Position numbers and translations under genes: made by a program. DNA of 64,000 nt from Poa pratensis (taxonomy: Eukaryota; Streptophyta; Magnoliopsida; Poales; Poaceae): assembly GCA_947311845.1 (NCBI GenBank), contig CAMZMU010000041.1, forward strand, positions 133,985,975 to 134,049,974. The letters are read 5' to 3'. The notes below the pieces were generated by a model. It searched no databases. It saw only the letters and a list, made by a program, of their open reading frames with translations, and was not told the origin of the DNA. Positions within the stretch are counted from its first letter, which is position 1. Each line of letters starts with the position of its first letter. Shown here in pieces: positions 12,363-25,000 of the stretch.

Positions 12363-13657
12363 CAGGGCCGGCCTATCAAAAACGACGACGTCCAAGCCTC
12401 CAAGGGCCTGAGATAGCAAAGCATAAATTAATCACTATACTACTCACTCCGTTCACAAAAGGATGTCTCAACCTATCTCAAATATGTATGTATCTACACA
12501 CTAAATCATGTCTACATACATGCAAATTTGAGAATGATTGAGACATCCTTTTGTGAACGGAGGGAGTATATATTATCCATCGCACCCAAAAAACTATTTA
12601 GTAATCCCCTGTAAAAAAATCATAAATGACTTTTTCTCGTGAACAATGCATAACTTTGACTATGATTTTCACTTTTAATATATCTTAAAAATGTTATAAA
12701 TATATCTGAAAAAGTATTCCACAAGACAAAATGCAACAACGCCATTTATAGAAGCTGATTTTACAACCTTTGATGTATATTAGTGGTCAATGACAATATT
12801 TTTAAGATGGTAAAAAATCATGCGTGCCTTACATTATGGGACCGAGTATCTTATAAGATAATAAAGTGGTTAATTTGCGTTACAAATACACACTAGAGGC
12901 CTCTAAAGACGTAAGTACAAAAAAAATTGACCGGCGACAACAAATTTAGTTAGCATGTTCTTCTATTTCCGGCGGGAAGTCCTGCAGGTTTTGCAGAAAT
13001 TTGCGTGCTATATATTCATGTTTAATTCTGTGCAACATACTTTTATTTCATAAACTGCCTGAATGCTTGTACACCAGATGATAAAAATAAAATTGCACAA
13101 GAGCATATGAAATAATGAAATTTACATATGCGAACATATTAGAATCCACACCATTTTATTTTCATTGGTGATTACTATAAAAAAATTGCTTATACCAAGT
13201 ACAGAGCATACACACTTTGTTAAAATTTGATTTGCTAGGAAATTTCAAACATGAAAAAGTAGTTTCGTTGGTCTAGTTTATACTTTAGAAGTTTCTATAA
13301 ATATGCTTTACTTAATCATACACTAGAAATCATTTTTGAGATATTTGTTCGATCGTACTCTTTATATGTCTTTACGATAAATACGTATAAATTATATAGA
13401 TTATGCATTATAGAAAAATTGTTCTAAAACCGACTTTTGTTACAAAATACAGTTTAATATCTTCCAATATTTGGTACCAACAAAAAACACTAACTAATAT
13501 TTAGTAATATTGCCAATTATATTGTTAAATTATGAGAACAAATAGAAAATTATACTCTTAATATGATAAATATAAATCTATACAAGTATAAAAGTTTAGT
13601 ATAAAGTTTATTCATCTTTATTTGCCTGAGGCTCAGTAATTCATAGGACCGGCCCTT
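12363..13657. mobile_element. Complete non-autonomous hAT element (1,295 bp)
   Basis: An exact 8-bp duplication CTCATGGC flanks the element (12355-12362 and 13658-13665). The left end begins CAGGGCCGGCCTAT and the right end reversed reads AAGGGCCGGTCCTAT, a terminal inverted repeat of the Ac-like hAT kind. The interior is AT-rich without a transposase frame, so it would have to be mobilised in trans. A Stowaway element (12443-12566) sits inside near the left end, showing a later insertion. Confidence 0.8.
12443..12566. mobile_element. Stowaway-type MITE nested in the hAT element (124 bp)
   Basis: The ends are CTCACTCCGTTCACAAAAGG and its near-perfect inverse, flanked by TA (12441-12442 and 12567-12568). 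The long inverted repeats include AGGATGTCTCAA. The family resembles the element at 41325-41406. Confidence 0.85.
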
Positions 13658-13665
13658 CTCATGGC

Positions 13666-16548
13666 TTGATGTAGAAGCTAGTAGGATTGACCAGCCATTT
13701 TCCAAGTTCAGGTGATGTTACAGATATGAATACCGATGGCTTACCAAATTGAGAAACAAATACCACTTAACATGCTACTCTTATAATTAGTATGGCCCCT
13801 AAACAACACTAAAACATACTCATCCGCCGCACCCCGTCCATCGTCGCCTCGTCTGCCCAGGCGTACATGTCGTGTTAGCCGTGGTGGGTGCATGTGATGT
13901 GGGAGAGAGAAAAATAAGAGAAATTTTGTAAGGGAGATGCGATTAAAGAGGAGTACAGTTAAAAAGTTGTAGCCCCCGTTGAACTCCTAAATCACCATGC
14001 CAGGAAAAGTACATATTTCTCAAAGGGGAGGGAGTGACCTATATCAAATAAGTTCATAGAATTCTGATGACATATAAATATCTAATGCATTATATATAGT
14101 ATGTTCAGTGGGAGATTTGTCAACTTTTGGAATAGTGTGGCTCAATCGTATCTGATTTTGCCCTCGAATAACGGGCTAACTGTCTCCGCAAAAAAATTAC
14201 AGGCCAACCATATTAACAATTCTTAACAAAATGCACATCTCATGCAACTAGGGAGACACCTTTCAAAAAAGGGATTAATATTGTGAGGGTCATTCTGAAA
14301 TATTTGTTAGAAATTTCTAAATAGAACCAAATTAACTCCGACTGTTTACGTGATCAAGAAGAAAAATGATGTGCTAGCTCGTCGTTAACTCACAAGTGCA
14401 TCATAAAGGTCAAATTTCATAGGTCTCCTATGATTGTTTTCCTTACATAGTTATTACACAATCAATTTAAGATAACGAACCTATCTAGTCGTCGACGGGT
14501 GAGGATGTACTACTCGCTATCAGTTGAGGAACAAAAAGGCGAGGAACACTTTGAGTAGTGGCATCAAAATAAGAGAAGCAAAAGGCACTCCTGCCCCTTG
14601 GAGCGGTACAATACAAACATAGCCTTTCAAATCCACTGCAAAGGAGATCTGTGAAGATCATGGAGCCAACTGGCCACACATTTCAGTGCTCTCCTTCTCT
14701 CTCTAGAGAGAGGAAACCCTAGGTAGCGTGCATGCATATGAGCATGGCCGGCCCTCTTTTTGTCCTAAAAGCTAGCAGCTTTCTTGGCATGAGGAGGCAC
14801 CAACCATCACTTCCCAATAAAATCCTTCACCCATATCGTCCTCTCTTTCTTTCTCTTGCATGGGTGACAAGTGAGAGTGTTTGGCCTGCCTGGCCACACC
14901 ACCCTCTCCCTTGGCTCCCAAGCTTGTCATGGCTTTATGCACTCGAAAGGTGGAGATAGAGAGAGTTTTGCTTTTCCTTTGATGAGTATTTTTGAGGTTT
15001 GACATGCGCGCGCACACCATGTCCTTTTTGTGCTTTTCATACCCCATACTCGCAACATTTTTTCACTTAAAGTTGGGAACAATCATACACGTACAAGACA
15101 TGGTCGTATGTCATGTCGCTTTACGCGCGCAAATGCAAGATCGGGACAAAACCTAACCACAACAACACCGGAGAATATATGTTACATCTCATAATTAAAG
15201 ATCGATAAGACTTGCGCAATGTAGGTAGGTACGGAGTAGTAGCTATCTTCATGTAGAGGATCATATGTATGGTACTGGTGCTTACCTATTAACCTATAAT
15301 TAAAGATGTAAAGTTCGGCATTATGAATCGATCTTATTGTATACAGTAGTATACATGTATGTAGACAGATAGATACATACCTTAATCAATCTGGTTTGGA
15401 AGATACATGTGCTAGCTACTAGCATGTGTCCATGATATACATGCCATGTCGATCAGAATAGACACCGTCTTAGGGTAAGAACGTGGTGAGCACAAGAGAG
15501 AAAGGCAGCTAGCCACATATTGCTAGCTAGGCAAGGCACCTTTCTTTTATCTCGTGCAGGGAATGCACCAAGGAAAGGACAACAATGGCAACCACCTTGA
15601 GCACCATCAAGCAGACACGCATAACAGCGCAATAACTGGCCCATGATCTGGAGGTCGACGAGAGGATTTCACGAGGTAATTTAGGTCAATGCTGGGGCTT
15701 GTGCCGTTGTCCCTGCCCTGGCGTGGCATGGCATGATGAGTGCCCATGTCACTTTTGCCATGCCTTGTCGTCGTCTCTCTCTGTCCCTCGCAACCAAAGA
15801 ATACGGGAGAGGGGGCATGGGGGGGCCTGGCATTGTAGTGCAAGCAAAGCATGCCCGACGGTTATGTGGACGTCCATGCACGCATGTATCACCGCCCTTG
15901 GCCCGGTGGGGTGCATGGCCTAGTATGAGATAGGTCCTCCCTCTCTGCACGGAGAAAAGAGTGTACATACGCGCGCATAGATTGGTTGTTCAATCTACCT
16001 AAGATGAACAGTCTATGGAGATAAAATCATGCGGCAAGCCGGCAATGGCGCGTGGCCAAGGTCCGGCGAGGTGGTGCCACGGGCAGCACACTAATACGCA
16101 GGGCCGTCTCCAGGGATTTCTAGCCACGCAGTGAAATGCAAAATGAGGCCCTTAATTCCAAAACGTTCATATAGTGTAACTAAAAGGGTAAAATCCATGT
16201 ACGGTCACTGTAAGCAAGCACAACACGGTCACGCTACTTAAGAATACGCACACTACAGTAACTTTGTACAATGGGACGTGATTGTACTGTCACTACCGAT
16301 TCGCGGCGCTAGATGGAGAAGAGCGCGGTGCATGGAGGGAGTTAAATGGAATGGGAAATCTTTTCAGGTGTTTTTTCGCAAAATTCTTTTACGCCTAAAT
16401 TCCCCTCCCCTCTTCTCCCATCCGTCCTTCCCAAATCCCTAGCTCCTCCATCTCCGACCTCCAAATCCATCGTCGTCGGCCGCTGCCCACCAACTTCCTC
16501 CCACCACCGCTGCCTATTGCCCATCCACCTCCTCCCACCGCCGCTGCA
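13666..16548. other. Intergenic, AT-rich, no recognised genes
   Basis: No coding domain was found. At about 16094 the sequence CAGGGCCGTCTCCAGGG resembles a left hAT terminus, but no partner end or 8-bp duplication was located. The T/C-rich segment at 16400-16548 precedes the small gene at 16549 and may be its 5' untranslated region. Confidence 0.3.
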
Positions 16549-16844
16549 ATGTCGGCTGCTGGCTCTATCTTGTCAGCTCTGCGTGCACGTGAAGTTCCGG
16601 TTCCGCGAATCAACTGCCCGAAGTACGGCATGAATGTGAAGATGTATGTCTCGAACAACGTTGAACTACAAGGTTGGGTGTTCTACAGGTGTGTCAATGA
16701 GGAAGTAAGCTCTTTATCGACTATTTTTTTAGTTCATAGCATGTTTGTGATTTTTGGCAGAAAATTTGACCTTTTTTTTGTTGTTGCTAGACAACGTGTG
16801 ATTTCTGGCATCGGGAGTTGGAATTTGTTTGTCTACCTGCTTGA
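16549..16844 (+). CDS. Small GRF-type zinc-finger protein, two exons (16549-16704, 16791-16844)
   Basis: Exon 1 runs from ATG 16549 to 16704, where GTAAGC is a good donor. Exon 2 starts after the acceptor TTGCTAG at 16790 and stops with TGA at 16842-16844. The joined product is 69 residues. It has the layout of the short GRF-zinc-finger proteins that are very numerous in wheat: a short lead (SILSALRAREVPVPRI), then NCPKYGMNVKMYVSNNVELQ, then GWVFYRCVNEE and TTCDFWHRELEFV. GRF fingers bind zinc and often single-stranded nucleic acid. The usual first CxxC appears here as CPKY, so one zinc ligand is replaced by Tyr, which suggests decay. The proteins of this family are often carried by DNA transposons, and a CACTA-like terminus lies at 17648. 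It could instead be a longer gene with more exons. Confidence 0.55.
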
Positions 16845-17379
16845 TCATGACATTCTTGTTGGTGATGCTGTTGTTGAGGCACTTGCAGTTGTTGAGGCAC
16901 TTCGTTCATAGCTTCATTCCCTCATTTACATTATGTGTTTTACAACTTACTCATACTGTTATTGCACAGTTTTAAGTGAATCCTCTTCAGCTGCTTGCTC
17001 AGTCTCTTCTATTAGCACTAAATTTCTTGCCTATGCTCGATCTGCTCATTTTGCTACATGAAACTTCGTACTCATATTATCCCGCTTATCTTCATTTACT
17101 ACGATCTATTTAGTTTGAAGATTGAATTATGTCGATTTGACCTGAAGCTACTATAAATTTTTCCATTATTCATTATCCTTCGAAGTATCGGTATTTTGTG
17201 TCATTCATTTAAACATCTTGTTAAACCTGTAATCTATATGCTACATCCACATTTCGTAGGAATTCTCATTAGTATTCTAGATTCTTCTTAATAATTCATA
17301 GATATTATTTGACCAAAATCTTCATTGACTCCTATTCACCCCCCTCCAGTCCTATATCTTGATCCTTCAGGTGACATTT

Positions 17380-17648
17380 TATCAGTCGATAAAAATGCAT
17401 GGCAATAGATTGACCGTCGCCCAATCGATGCTCGCCAAGACAACTATGTGTCTATGTCTGTCGTGTAGACAATTGTTGGTCAGTAAATTTTTCATATGTT
17501 GTCAGATTGCCGGTCAGTGAAACAATGTTGGTAGGCAAAAAAATTTGCCAACTACTGTTGGTCGGAAAAACCTCTTACCGCCCAACATATCTAAACACGG
17601 TTATTCCTATCAACATTGTTGTTGGGAATCCGGTGTTGCAGTGTAGTG
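17380..17648. mobile_element. CACTA-like transposon terminus with subterminal repeats
   Basis: Read on the minus strand, the end at 17648 starts CACTACACTGCAACACCGG, a CACTA/En-Spm-type terminus. Inside it are several copies, in both orientations, of a short word like TTGGTCGG or CCGGTCAG (17480-17580), as in the subterminal regions where CACTA transposases bind. The opposite end was not securely found. The word CACTACAGTAAC at 16251 is a candidate, but shares only the first seven bases and lacks a matching 3-bp duplication. Confidence 0.45.
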
Positions 17649-18023
17649 CCAAGGGCTAAAATCTGAATTATGCAAAACAAAGTTAGACTTGTATTGAAAG
17701 GTGTGGCGACTCCGCTGAAATCGTCTGGTTTGAGAGACGCCGATGGTTGTAAGAGGAAGAATATCGAGGAAGAGAAACATCGAGAAACCATCAATTTGGA
17801 TCCAATGGTTCAAAAAACGACCAACATAAAAAAAAGGATGTTTGGAATCAACAGAGGCAATCCTAAAGCCAAAGGCCAAACGAACTAAAGGCTTGGTTGT
17901 TAATTGTTTCAAGATCTTTTGGTGCTTTTCTAGGCATCCCTAATGTATATGGTTCATTTTGCCATAAGCTGGGGCCCACTTCGCTTGTGGAAATGATCAC
18001 AATGTATAAGGTCATATTTGCTA

Positions 18024-18255
18024 CTCCCTCCAATCCAAAAAATAAGGCGCCCACGTTTTACGTGTTTTGTATTTGACCAAGAATTACTCAAAATATATAA
18101 AGATGATTGGTATAAAATTAGCATAATTAGAAAGTGTTTTTCAATATGAATTCCACGATACTAATTATGTAGAATATAATCAAGATATTTTTGCTCCAAA
18201 TTGTCAAAGTTTGTCTTGGAAAGCGTGTGCACCTTATTCATTGAAACGGAGGCGG
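18024..18255. mobile_element. Stowaway-type MITE (232 bp)
   Basis: The left end is CTCCCTCCAATCC and the right end, reversed, is CCGCCTCCGTTTC, flanked by TA (18022-18023 and 18256-18257). Inverted parts near the ends (AATAAGGCGCCCACG against CGTGTGCACCTTATT) support one element. Confidence 0.75.
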
Positions 18256-19144
18256 TATAAGGTAGGGCTCACATGTCTAGCAGAAGTCCAAAGCATGCAA
18301 GAGAGAACAAAGAGTAAACTATATTTTTATTGCTTGTAGACAACCATAACCTTATGGGTCACCCATAAGAAGACTACGTTAAGGTGAACCTCAACAATGT
18401 TTGTAGATGACCTTAAGGTTCACTTTTATTTTTTTGCTTATGGATGGCTTATATCTCACATTGTGGCTGCCTTTATAACCACAACCCAAGTTCACGAGAG
18501 TTCGAATACTATGAATTATGAAAAACAAGCTAGATTCAGACTATATAATTGTCACATAAAAAAGCGGTTTTGAAGTAACATAACACACATATCTTTTTGG
18601 AGTTTTAGTTATCAATTCGATCGACGACGGGTCCATCAGATCTGCATGGAAATAATTACATGCAAACACATAATTGCCGAACGACACCAACTAATAGTTC
18701 AATTTGAGGTCGCCCTAGCGCGAAATAATAACAACTGAGCTAGTCTATAGTCCTATAGATACATATATTTCGTACATGCATGCCAGAAATATGATTAAGC
18801 AGTGCCGGTACGCGAAGTGCTCTCACTATGCTAATGATCACATTATAGCAATAGAAAAACGTTGGATACAAAGATATATCTGCATGCTGGCCAGCTATGT
18901 AAGCCGTCTAGCTTTGGTACTACTAGTACTACCTAGGCAGACATGCTTAACTCATAATTCAGATGAGGGCCCAAGCACGAACTGAATTTCGCTTTCTGCA
19001 TGCCAAATCAGACCATTTCCATATAAATTCTTACAAAAACAAAAGTAGTCCTTGCATGTGTCTTCCCATGTGTAGGCGCTTAACTTCGAAATTCATGGGG
19101 AGGGGGTGCCTATGCAAGCAGGCACTATAGAATTAACGACGAAG
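18256..19144. other. Intergenic stretch without recognised genes
   Basis: Mixed composition; nothing identifiable. Confidence 0.3.
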
Positions 19145-19157
19145 CTCCATTGTTCTT

Positions 19158-19474
19158 TTTTTTTTTGAACAACAGGAGGCGCCAGGAGGCGCCAATTCAT
19201 TCAGCTCATAAATAAGATACATCGTTTAGTACAACGTCCTGAAACTGGACAGATTGTAAAGTTTGAACAACAGGACAGCTGTTATCCCTATGAGCTGAGG
19301 CAGAACAGTAGTAATTAGGTTGGTTCAGCCTAGACTTAGCAACCTGTGATGCACATTCGTGAGCTTCCTTATTGAGCTCTCTTGGTATATGAAAAACCTA
19401 CGGTTCCAGCGAGGAGGTGGTCCTGAAGAAGTTCGCTAAATGGCTTCTAGCACTCCATTGCAACAGTGGATGAT
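19158..19474 (-). mobile_element. 5'-truncated LINE with RNase H C-terminus and target duplication
   Basis: A 13-bp duplication CTCCATTGTTCTT flanks the insertion (19145-19157 and 19475-19487). The T run at the left is the reversed poly-A tail. On the minus strand an open stretch reads PRELNKEAHECASQVAKSRL and ends in TGA, matching the end of the RNase H domain of plant L1-type LINEs. Only about 317 bp were copied, a typical 5' truncation. Confidence 0.85.
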
Positions 19475-20194
19475 CTCCATTGTTCTTAAATTATTAACTG
19501 AACTACATTTAGGAGAAAACAACAGCATGTGTCAATGTGGAGGCCCAGTGCACATTAACATGAATCTTTACTGGTACAGATAAATTTTACGATGTATATG
19601 TGTTATTCTTTTCAGTAACTTGCGACATAAGCGAAAGGTACATGTGCCAGGCTATATGTCATGTGTGGCAGTGTGTCTCACCTTTCGTGAACAACCCACA
19701 TAATTAATCTCAGTTCTCTGCAGCTTGCTTAAGATAACTCAGTGGGTCATCCCATGTATTGCCTGGATAATCTTGGCAGAAACTCATCATAACATAATTT
19801 CCATCATGCTTTCCATGAGAATCCTAGGCTGACAGAGCAATACTAAATCAAGCTCGAACTTCAGAACATGTTTATAAGAAAAGGACAGTTGGAATGTAGG
19901 CCCTGGTTAGTCAGGAATACATTGGGGGAGCGTTTTGGCCTGCCATTTTAGTTTTAGGCCAGTTTCGGGTCAATAAAATTTGCAGGAATCTGAAGAAAAT
20001 TCAATCGTGTGGTGTTGTCGTCTTGCCGACGCCGGCAAAGAGAATATGCTCGTACTACGCCTTGTTCCCGGAGAAAGGCGGAAAGCTGAGAAAATATTCT
20101 CGTCTCCTTGGAAATGGTCACAAAGATTATTACTCCATTGCTGTCCAATGACAAATGGACAACTCTGATCGATTGTAGAACGCTGAAGAAGCTA

Positions 20195-20355
20195 CTCCCT
20201 CAGTTTTTTTATATAAGATGTTTTAGGTGGTATACATGTTGTCTATATGCACACTAAAATGAGTGAACATATAAATTAAAATGTGTCTACATACATTTGT
20301 GTGCATGTGAATGTGGACAAAATCTAAAACATCTTATATTAGAAAACGGATGGAG
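20195..20355. mobile_element. Stowaway-type MITE (161 bp)
   Basis: The ends are CTCCCTCAGTTTTTTTATAT and, reversed, CTCCATCCGTTTTC, with internal inverted ATAAGATGTTTTAG. The element is flanked by TA at 20193-20194 and 20356-20357. Confidence 0.75.
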
Positions 20356-20357
20356 TA

Positions 20358-22060
20358 GCTATGATATGTGTACACCCTCTCTGGTGGCGGCGGCTGCCGA
20401 CGGGCAACACAAGTGTGGGAATGAATTTCCAGGAAAAAAGAGAGAAAGAAAAAAGAACTTGCATCGTACTCCTCGTTCTCAATTTTTTTTGGAGGTCCTC
20501 GTTCTCAATTTTTTGAGGGAATCCTTGAGGTAATCCTCCTTCTCAATATTGTTTTTTTAGAACCATACTCTTTCTCAAATGGACAGGTTTCTTTCTTGAA
20601 GCATGACACGAGCTGCCCTACCCTGGGCTCTGGTCCATAGGCCATCTCGCATGTCCAATTTGCGTAGACGAGCACAGACTTGGCCCATATCTAAATCCGG
20701 GGTGGACACAGTTCCCGTCTCCGCCCATTTGCTATATGTCGCCCGTAGCGGCGTTCACAGGCACTATATCTCGCTCTTTGCGACGCTGCCACCCGCTCGC
20801 CCGCAGAGGTCACGTTGTATGGATCGGCCCATTCTTTCTTCGTTCTTTTCTTTTTCTCCTTTTTTCCGATTATGTTTCTTTTTTTTCGTTTTATTGTTTC
20901 CGTTCTTGTTCTTTATTTTTTATTTTTCGTTTTACTTTTTTATATTTTTGAAAATGTTAAAGATTTATAATTTTTTATTTTAAAAATCAGATTTAAAAAT
21001 ATTTATTTTTGAAAATGTAGAAACTTTGAAAAATGTTCATATTTTAAAAATGTTGATTCAGATTTATCACATATACGCATTCTTGCCAAAAGATGCAATC
21101 ATTGCTTAATTTGACCATCACCTCACCTAACATTTCTCGTACCTAGTTTGTGCTATAGTTAGGGTTTTCAAAAGCATACACTTTTATATCTGAAGCCGCA
21201 TATCAATTTTCAACTTTAAGCTCTCACTGTATATGAACGGGTCTAGCATCGCTCTTACGCGGGCTTGCCAGCTGCGCGTCATTGTATCTCATGTGAATAT
21301 TTGACAATTATTTTTACGAAGATTAATTGACATCTTACACACTTTGACGTGTAGTTTGGCCATGCTTCGACTGATACTGAATCGGCGTAATTTGATCAAC
21401 TCAATTACTCCACTATCGTATCTGAAGAAATTTACCTTGGCATCCTAAACAACTTGCCACAAGTAAGTTTTGCTCGTGCACTTAGATGTGAAAGATGTGC
21501 ACAAGTTGTCTTCATTTGTATAATGTTTATTTTTTATCTTCTAGCTATGAAATTATGGCACTTTTTATCCCATCTAAAATATCACTCCCAATTTCAGATG
21601 TGATATTGTGATCAATTTGACCCATTTTCCAATTCCACCTAAACTATAAGCTAATTCACTTATTTGGATGACATGATAACCGACCGATAAAAATCGATTG
21701 TACACTTTTTAGAGGCAATACCAAGTTATGTCAAATTCTAGGTTTCTCTTCTTCCAAATATAATTACAAAACTAAGAAATACAATTTTACCCATGAGATT
21801 TACTATTGGTTTACCCAATGGGTATCCAGTTCGTAATGGTATACACCAATTATGGGTGTGAGTAAAGTTTTATATCCATGGTAAGAGTATGAGTAGAATT
21901 TTGTACCCGCATCATAATTAAACAACTTGCTACAAGTAAGTTCTGGCCGTGCATATTAAACTGTACAATACCATCACACTATAATTCGCAATGTCACGTC
22001 ACACACATATAAACCTCCAAAGATAGATCGGGCCGGGCCGCGCCGCGATGATGCCTGATG
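20358..22060. other. Intergenic, includes a T-rich tract and the likely 3' flank of the CAT gene
   Basis: A very T-rich tract occupies about 20830-20960 and the rest is AT-rich. The part from about 21900 to 22067 probably holds the 3' untranslated region of the minus-strand transporter gene. No other gene is visible. Confidence 0.35.
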
Positions 22061-22067
22061 ATATTAA

Positions 22068-25000
22068 TCACTTGCCGTTGGTCGGCGGCGCCACCTGCCC
22101 GTCCTCCACCTTGCGGGCGGCGGCCTCGGCGGCAAGCGCCTTGGACTCGTCGTAGGACGCGTGCAGGCCGATGAAGAGGTAGTACACGAGCAGCGCCGCG
22201 CTCCATATCCCGAACCGCTCGAAAGAATTGGCGTCGATGGAGCCGAGCAGGAAGATGTTCATGGCGATGGACGCCGATGGCAGCCACGGCACCAGAGGCG
22301 TCCCCCACAGCTTCGGCGTCCTAGCGTGCGGCACAAACGCCCACAGGCACGCCGTCGCCACGAGCCACGCCGGCACTGTCACTGCGTACGGCACCCACGA
22401 TTTGCGGTTTAACCCCCAGTACGTCGCCGTCGCCACCGACGACAGCAGGATGGCCACGATGCACACCACGAGCTTGTTGCGGTTGGCGGCGGTCGTCTCG
22501 CCGGTCACGTAGTACCGCCGGACGAGCAGCGAGACGGCGACGAGCATGAAGATGAAGAGCGTGGAGATGGACAGGAGGTTGGAGAGGATGCTGAGGTCGG
22601 TGAAGAAGGCGATGACGGCGGTGGCGAAGAGCATGACGACGGTGGCGTTCACAGGCGTGCCCGTCTTGGGGTGCACCTGCGCGAACCACGGCGGCATCAT
22701 GTGCGTCCGAGCGATGTGGGTGAGGTACCGCGCCTGGCCGACGGCGCTGACGAGCAGCACTGTGGTCATGCCCTTGAGCGCGCCGAATGCCACGATGTAC
22801 TTGGCCCAGTTCATGCCCCTGTCGGCGAAAGCGACGGAGAAAGGCGCGTCCTTGTCGATCAAGTCGTACGGCACCATGAGGCAGAGCGTGACGGCGAGGA
22901 TGCAGTAGAGCCCCGTGGTGATCGCCATGGATCCGACGAGGCCGATGGGGATGTCGCGTGCCGGGTTCCTGGTCTCCTCGGCCATGGTGCTGACGGCGTC
23001 GAAGCCGATGTAGGCGAAGAAGAGCACCGCCGATGCTGCGAAGATGCCCCGGGGACCGTAGTGCATGAAGTCGCGCATGTTGGCGGTGTCGGCCTTGGTG
23101 AGTCCGGTGATGATGATGAAGAGGATGACAGCGATGTGGACGATGGAGAGGACGTAGTTGAAACGGGAGGAGCCCTTGGTGCTGATCACGGCAAAGGCGC
23201 AGATGAGCGTGATGACGACGACGGCAATGGGGTCGAGGCGGGAGTAGTCCTCGGACAGTGAGGTGGCGTGGATGCGGAAGTCGTCAGGCTGGTGGTTGAG
23301 CAGCGTCGCGAAGTAGGACGTCCACGCTCGCGCCACCGCGGCACCGCCGATGCAGTACTCAAGCAGGATGTTTCCGGCCGCCACGAATGCCATGAAGTCG
23401 CCCAGCTCCACCCGGAGGTATGCGAAGGAACCGCCTGCAAGAGATGCACACACCAATTTTATTATTTTTCCTTCTTCATCGGGGATTGAACATCGAAGCC
23501 GATTCTTCACAAGAATTTGTATTGTTGCTATTGACGGTATGCTCTGTTTTTACCTCCACAAGGGAACGCAGTCATTTCGCAGATAGCTAAACGAAATCTT
23601 GTACCTCAAAAATAAGACTCCGACTATGAGTGAATATATGTTCAAAATAAGTTTAAATTCTCTCAGTTTAGTATGTATGTGGCCAAAATTAAAATGGGAG
23701 GTGACGAGACCCCTCCCTCCTCCTCCCGCGTCGCTCCAGTGAAGCGGCCGAGAGGAACCCTAGCCGCCGGCCGACCCTCCTCCCCTTCTCCTCCTCTCCT
23801 CCCTCGCCGCGCCAGGGCGCGCCCAGGCAAAGCCCGGCCGGCGGCGGCGGCGGGGATTCCTCACCCCTCCCCCCCCCCTCCCCGAGTGGTGGAGGCTGGC
23901 GCGGGTCGACCTCTCCGGTCCGAGGCGTTGCGGAGCGTGGGACGCAGCGGCGCGGCGGCAAGCCCTCGCGGGCTCGCTGGTGGCGTGGTGGACTGCGTGG
24001 TGGCGCCCTGCCTGGGTCGATTGCGGTGGTCGGCGCGGTTGGCGCAGCCTCGCTCGGATCTGGGCGGGCCTGGTGGTCCAACACGTGTACTGATGGCGGC
24101 GGACGGGGCTCCCAACGGTGGCAGTGGTGGATGGTGCAGGCGCACCGCGGCAGGAGGATGGCGGCCACGGCCCTAATGCTGCAGTGTGGCGGCGGGGCTT
24201 TACGGGCCCGATCTGGGCCCAGCCGGGCCAGAGTGGGCCTGGTGTGCCCCGCTGCCGCGTCCGACGGCAGCCGTGACTTGCGGTGGAGGATGGTCTCCTC
24301 CGTTGGGCGGCGGTGCAACTGGTGGCTGGAGTCGGGCCTGGCGGGCCTAGCTCTAGCCGCCGGATTGCGGGATGCGCCTGTGCATCTCTGCCGCCCTCTT
24401 GCTACATGGTTCTGAGCCAGGCGGGCTCAGAACTGGCGCTTGTCTACCTCCTGGCCTCGCTGGTCCATCGTGTTGTTGTTTGTCTTGCCTCGGGGTTGGG
24501 TTCACGGATGCCGGGCGGCGGCCCTGGTGGTGGGAGCCATGGTGCTCATGGGCGGGGCTCATGGCTCGGGTGCAGGCTGGCTGCCATGGTCGTGCGGGCG
24601 GCATGGTAGCTAGTGATCGACGAATGGTAGGGGTGGTACGGTTTTGGCTGCACCGTCCTTCCGAGGTGGTGGATGTTTGTCGGGGTGAAGACCTCGCCAG
24701 GCTTTGGCCAGGCCGACGGCGGCGGCGTCTGTGGGCGTCGTTTCCTTCATGAAGGCGTCGTCGTGGCTATCCTCCGTTCTTCGGGTCGCTCTGGGTGAAA
24801 ACCCTGATCTTCGGATCCAGCGGAGGCGGCATTCTGGTGTCGTGCCCTACTTGAAGGCACAGTCTTGGGAGCGCATTGTTTGTCGGACGCGGCTTCTTCT
24901 ACTTCAGGGTAGCGTAGCTGTGCTTTGCACCTTTGTATCTTGCCTTGGGTGTGTGGTGTGGTGTGGTGTGGTGTCGAGTTGTTTGTTGGTTGTATGGTCG

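Noticed and set aside
14701..15960. Possible microRNA precursor
   Set aside because: I looked for mature miR159, 160, 164, 166-169, 172, 394, 408 and 528 sequences and saw none. No convincing hairpin other than MITEs.
16094..16140. Left hAT-like end CAGGGCCGTCTCC
   Set aside because: No right terminus or repeated 8-bp word (CTAATACG) was found downstream.
23673..24752. Frames of 100-200 codons inside the CAT intron
   Set aside because: They lie within a retroposon with target duplications, overlap in many phases and have no domain.
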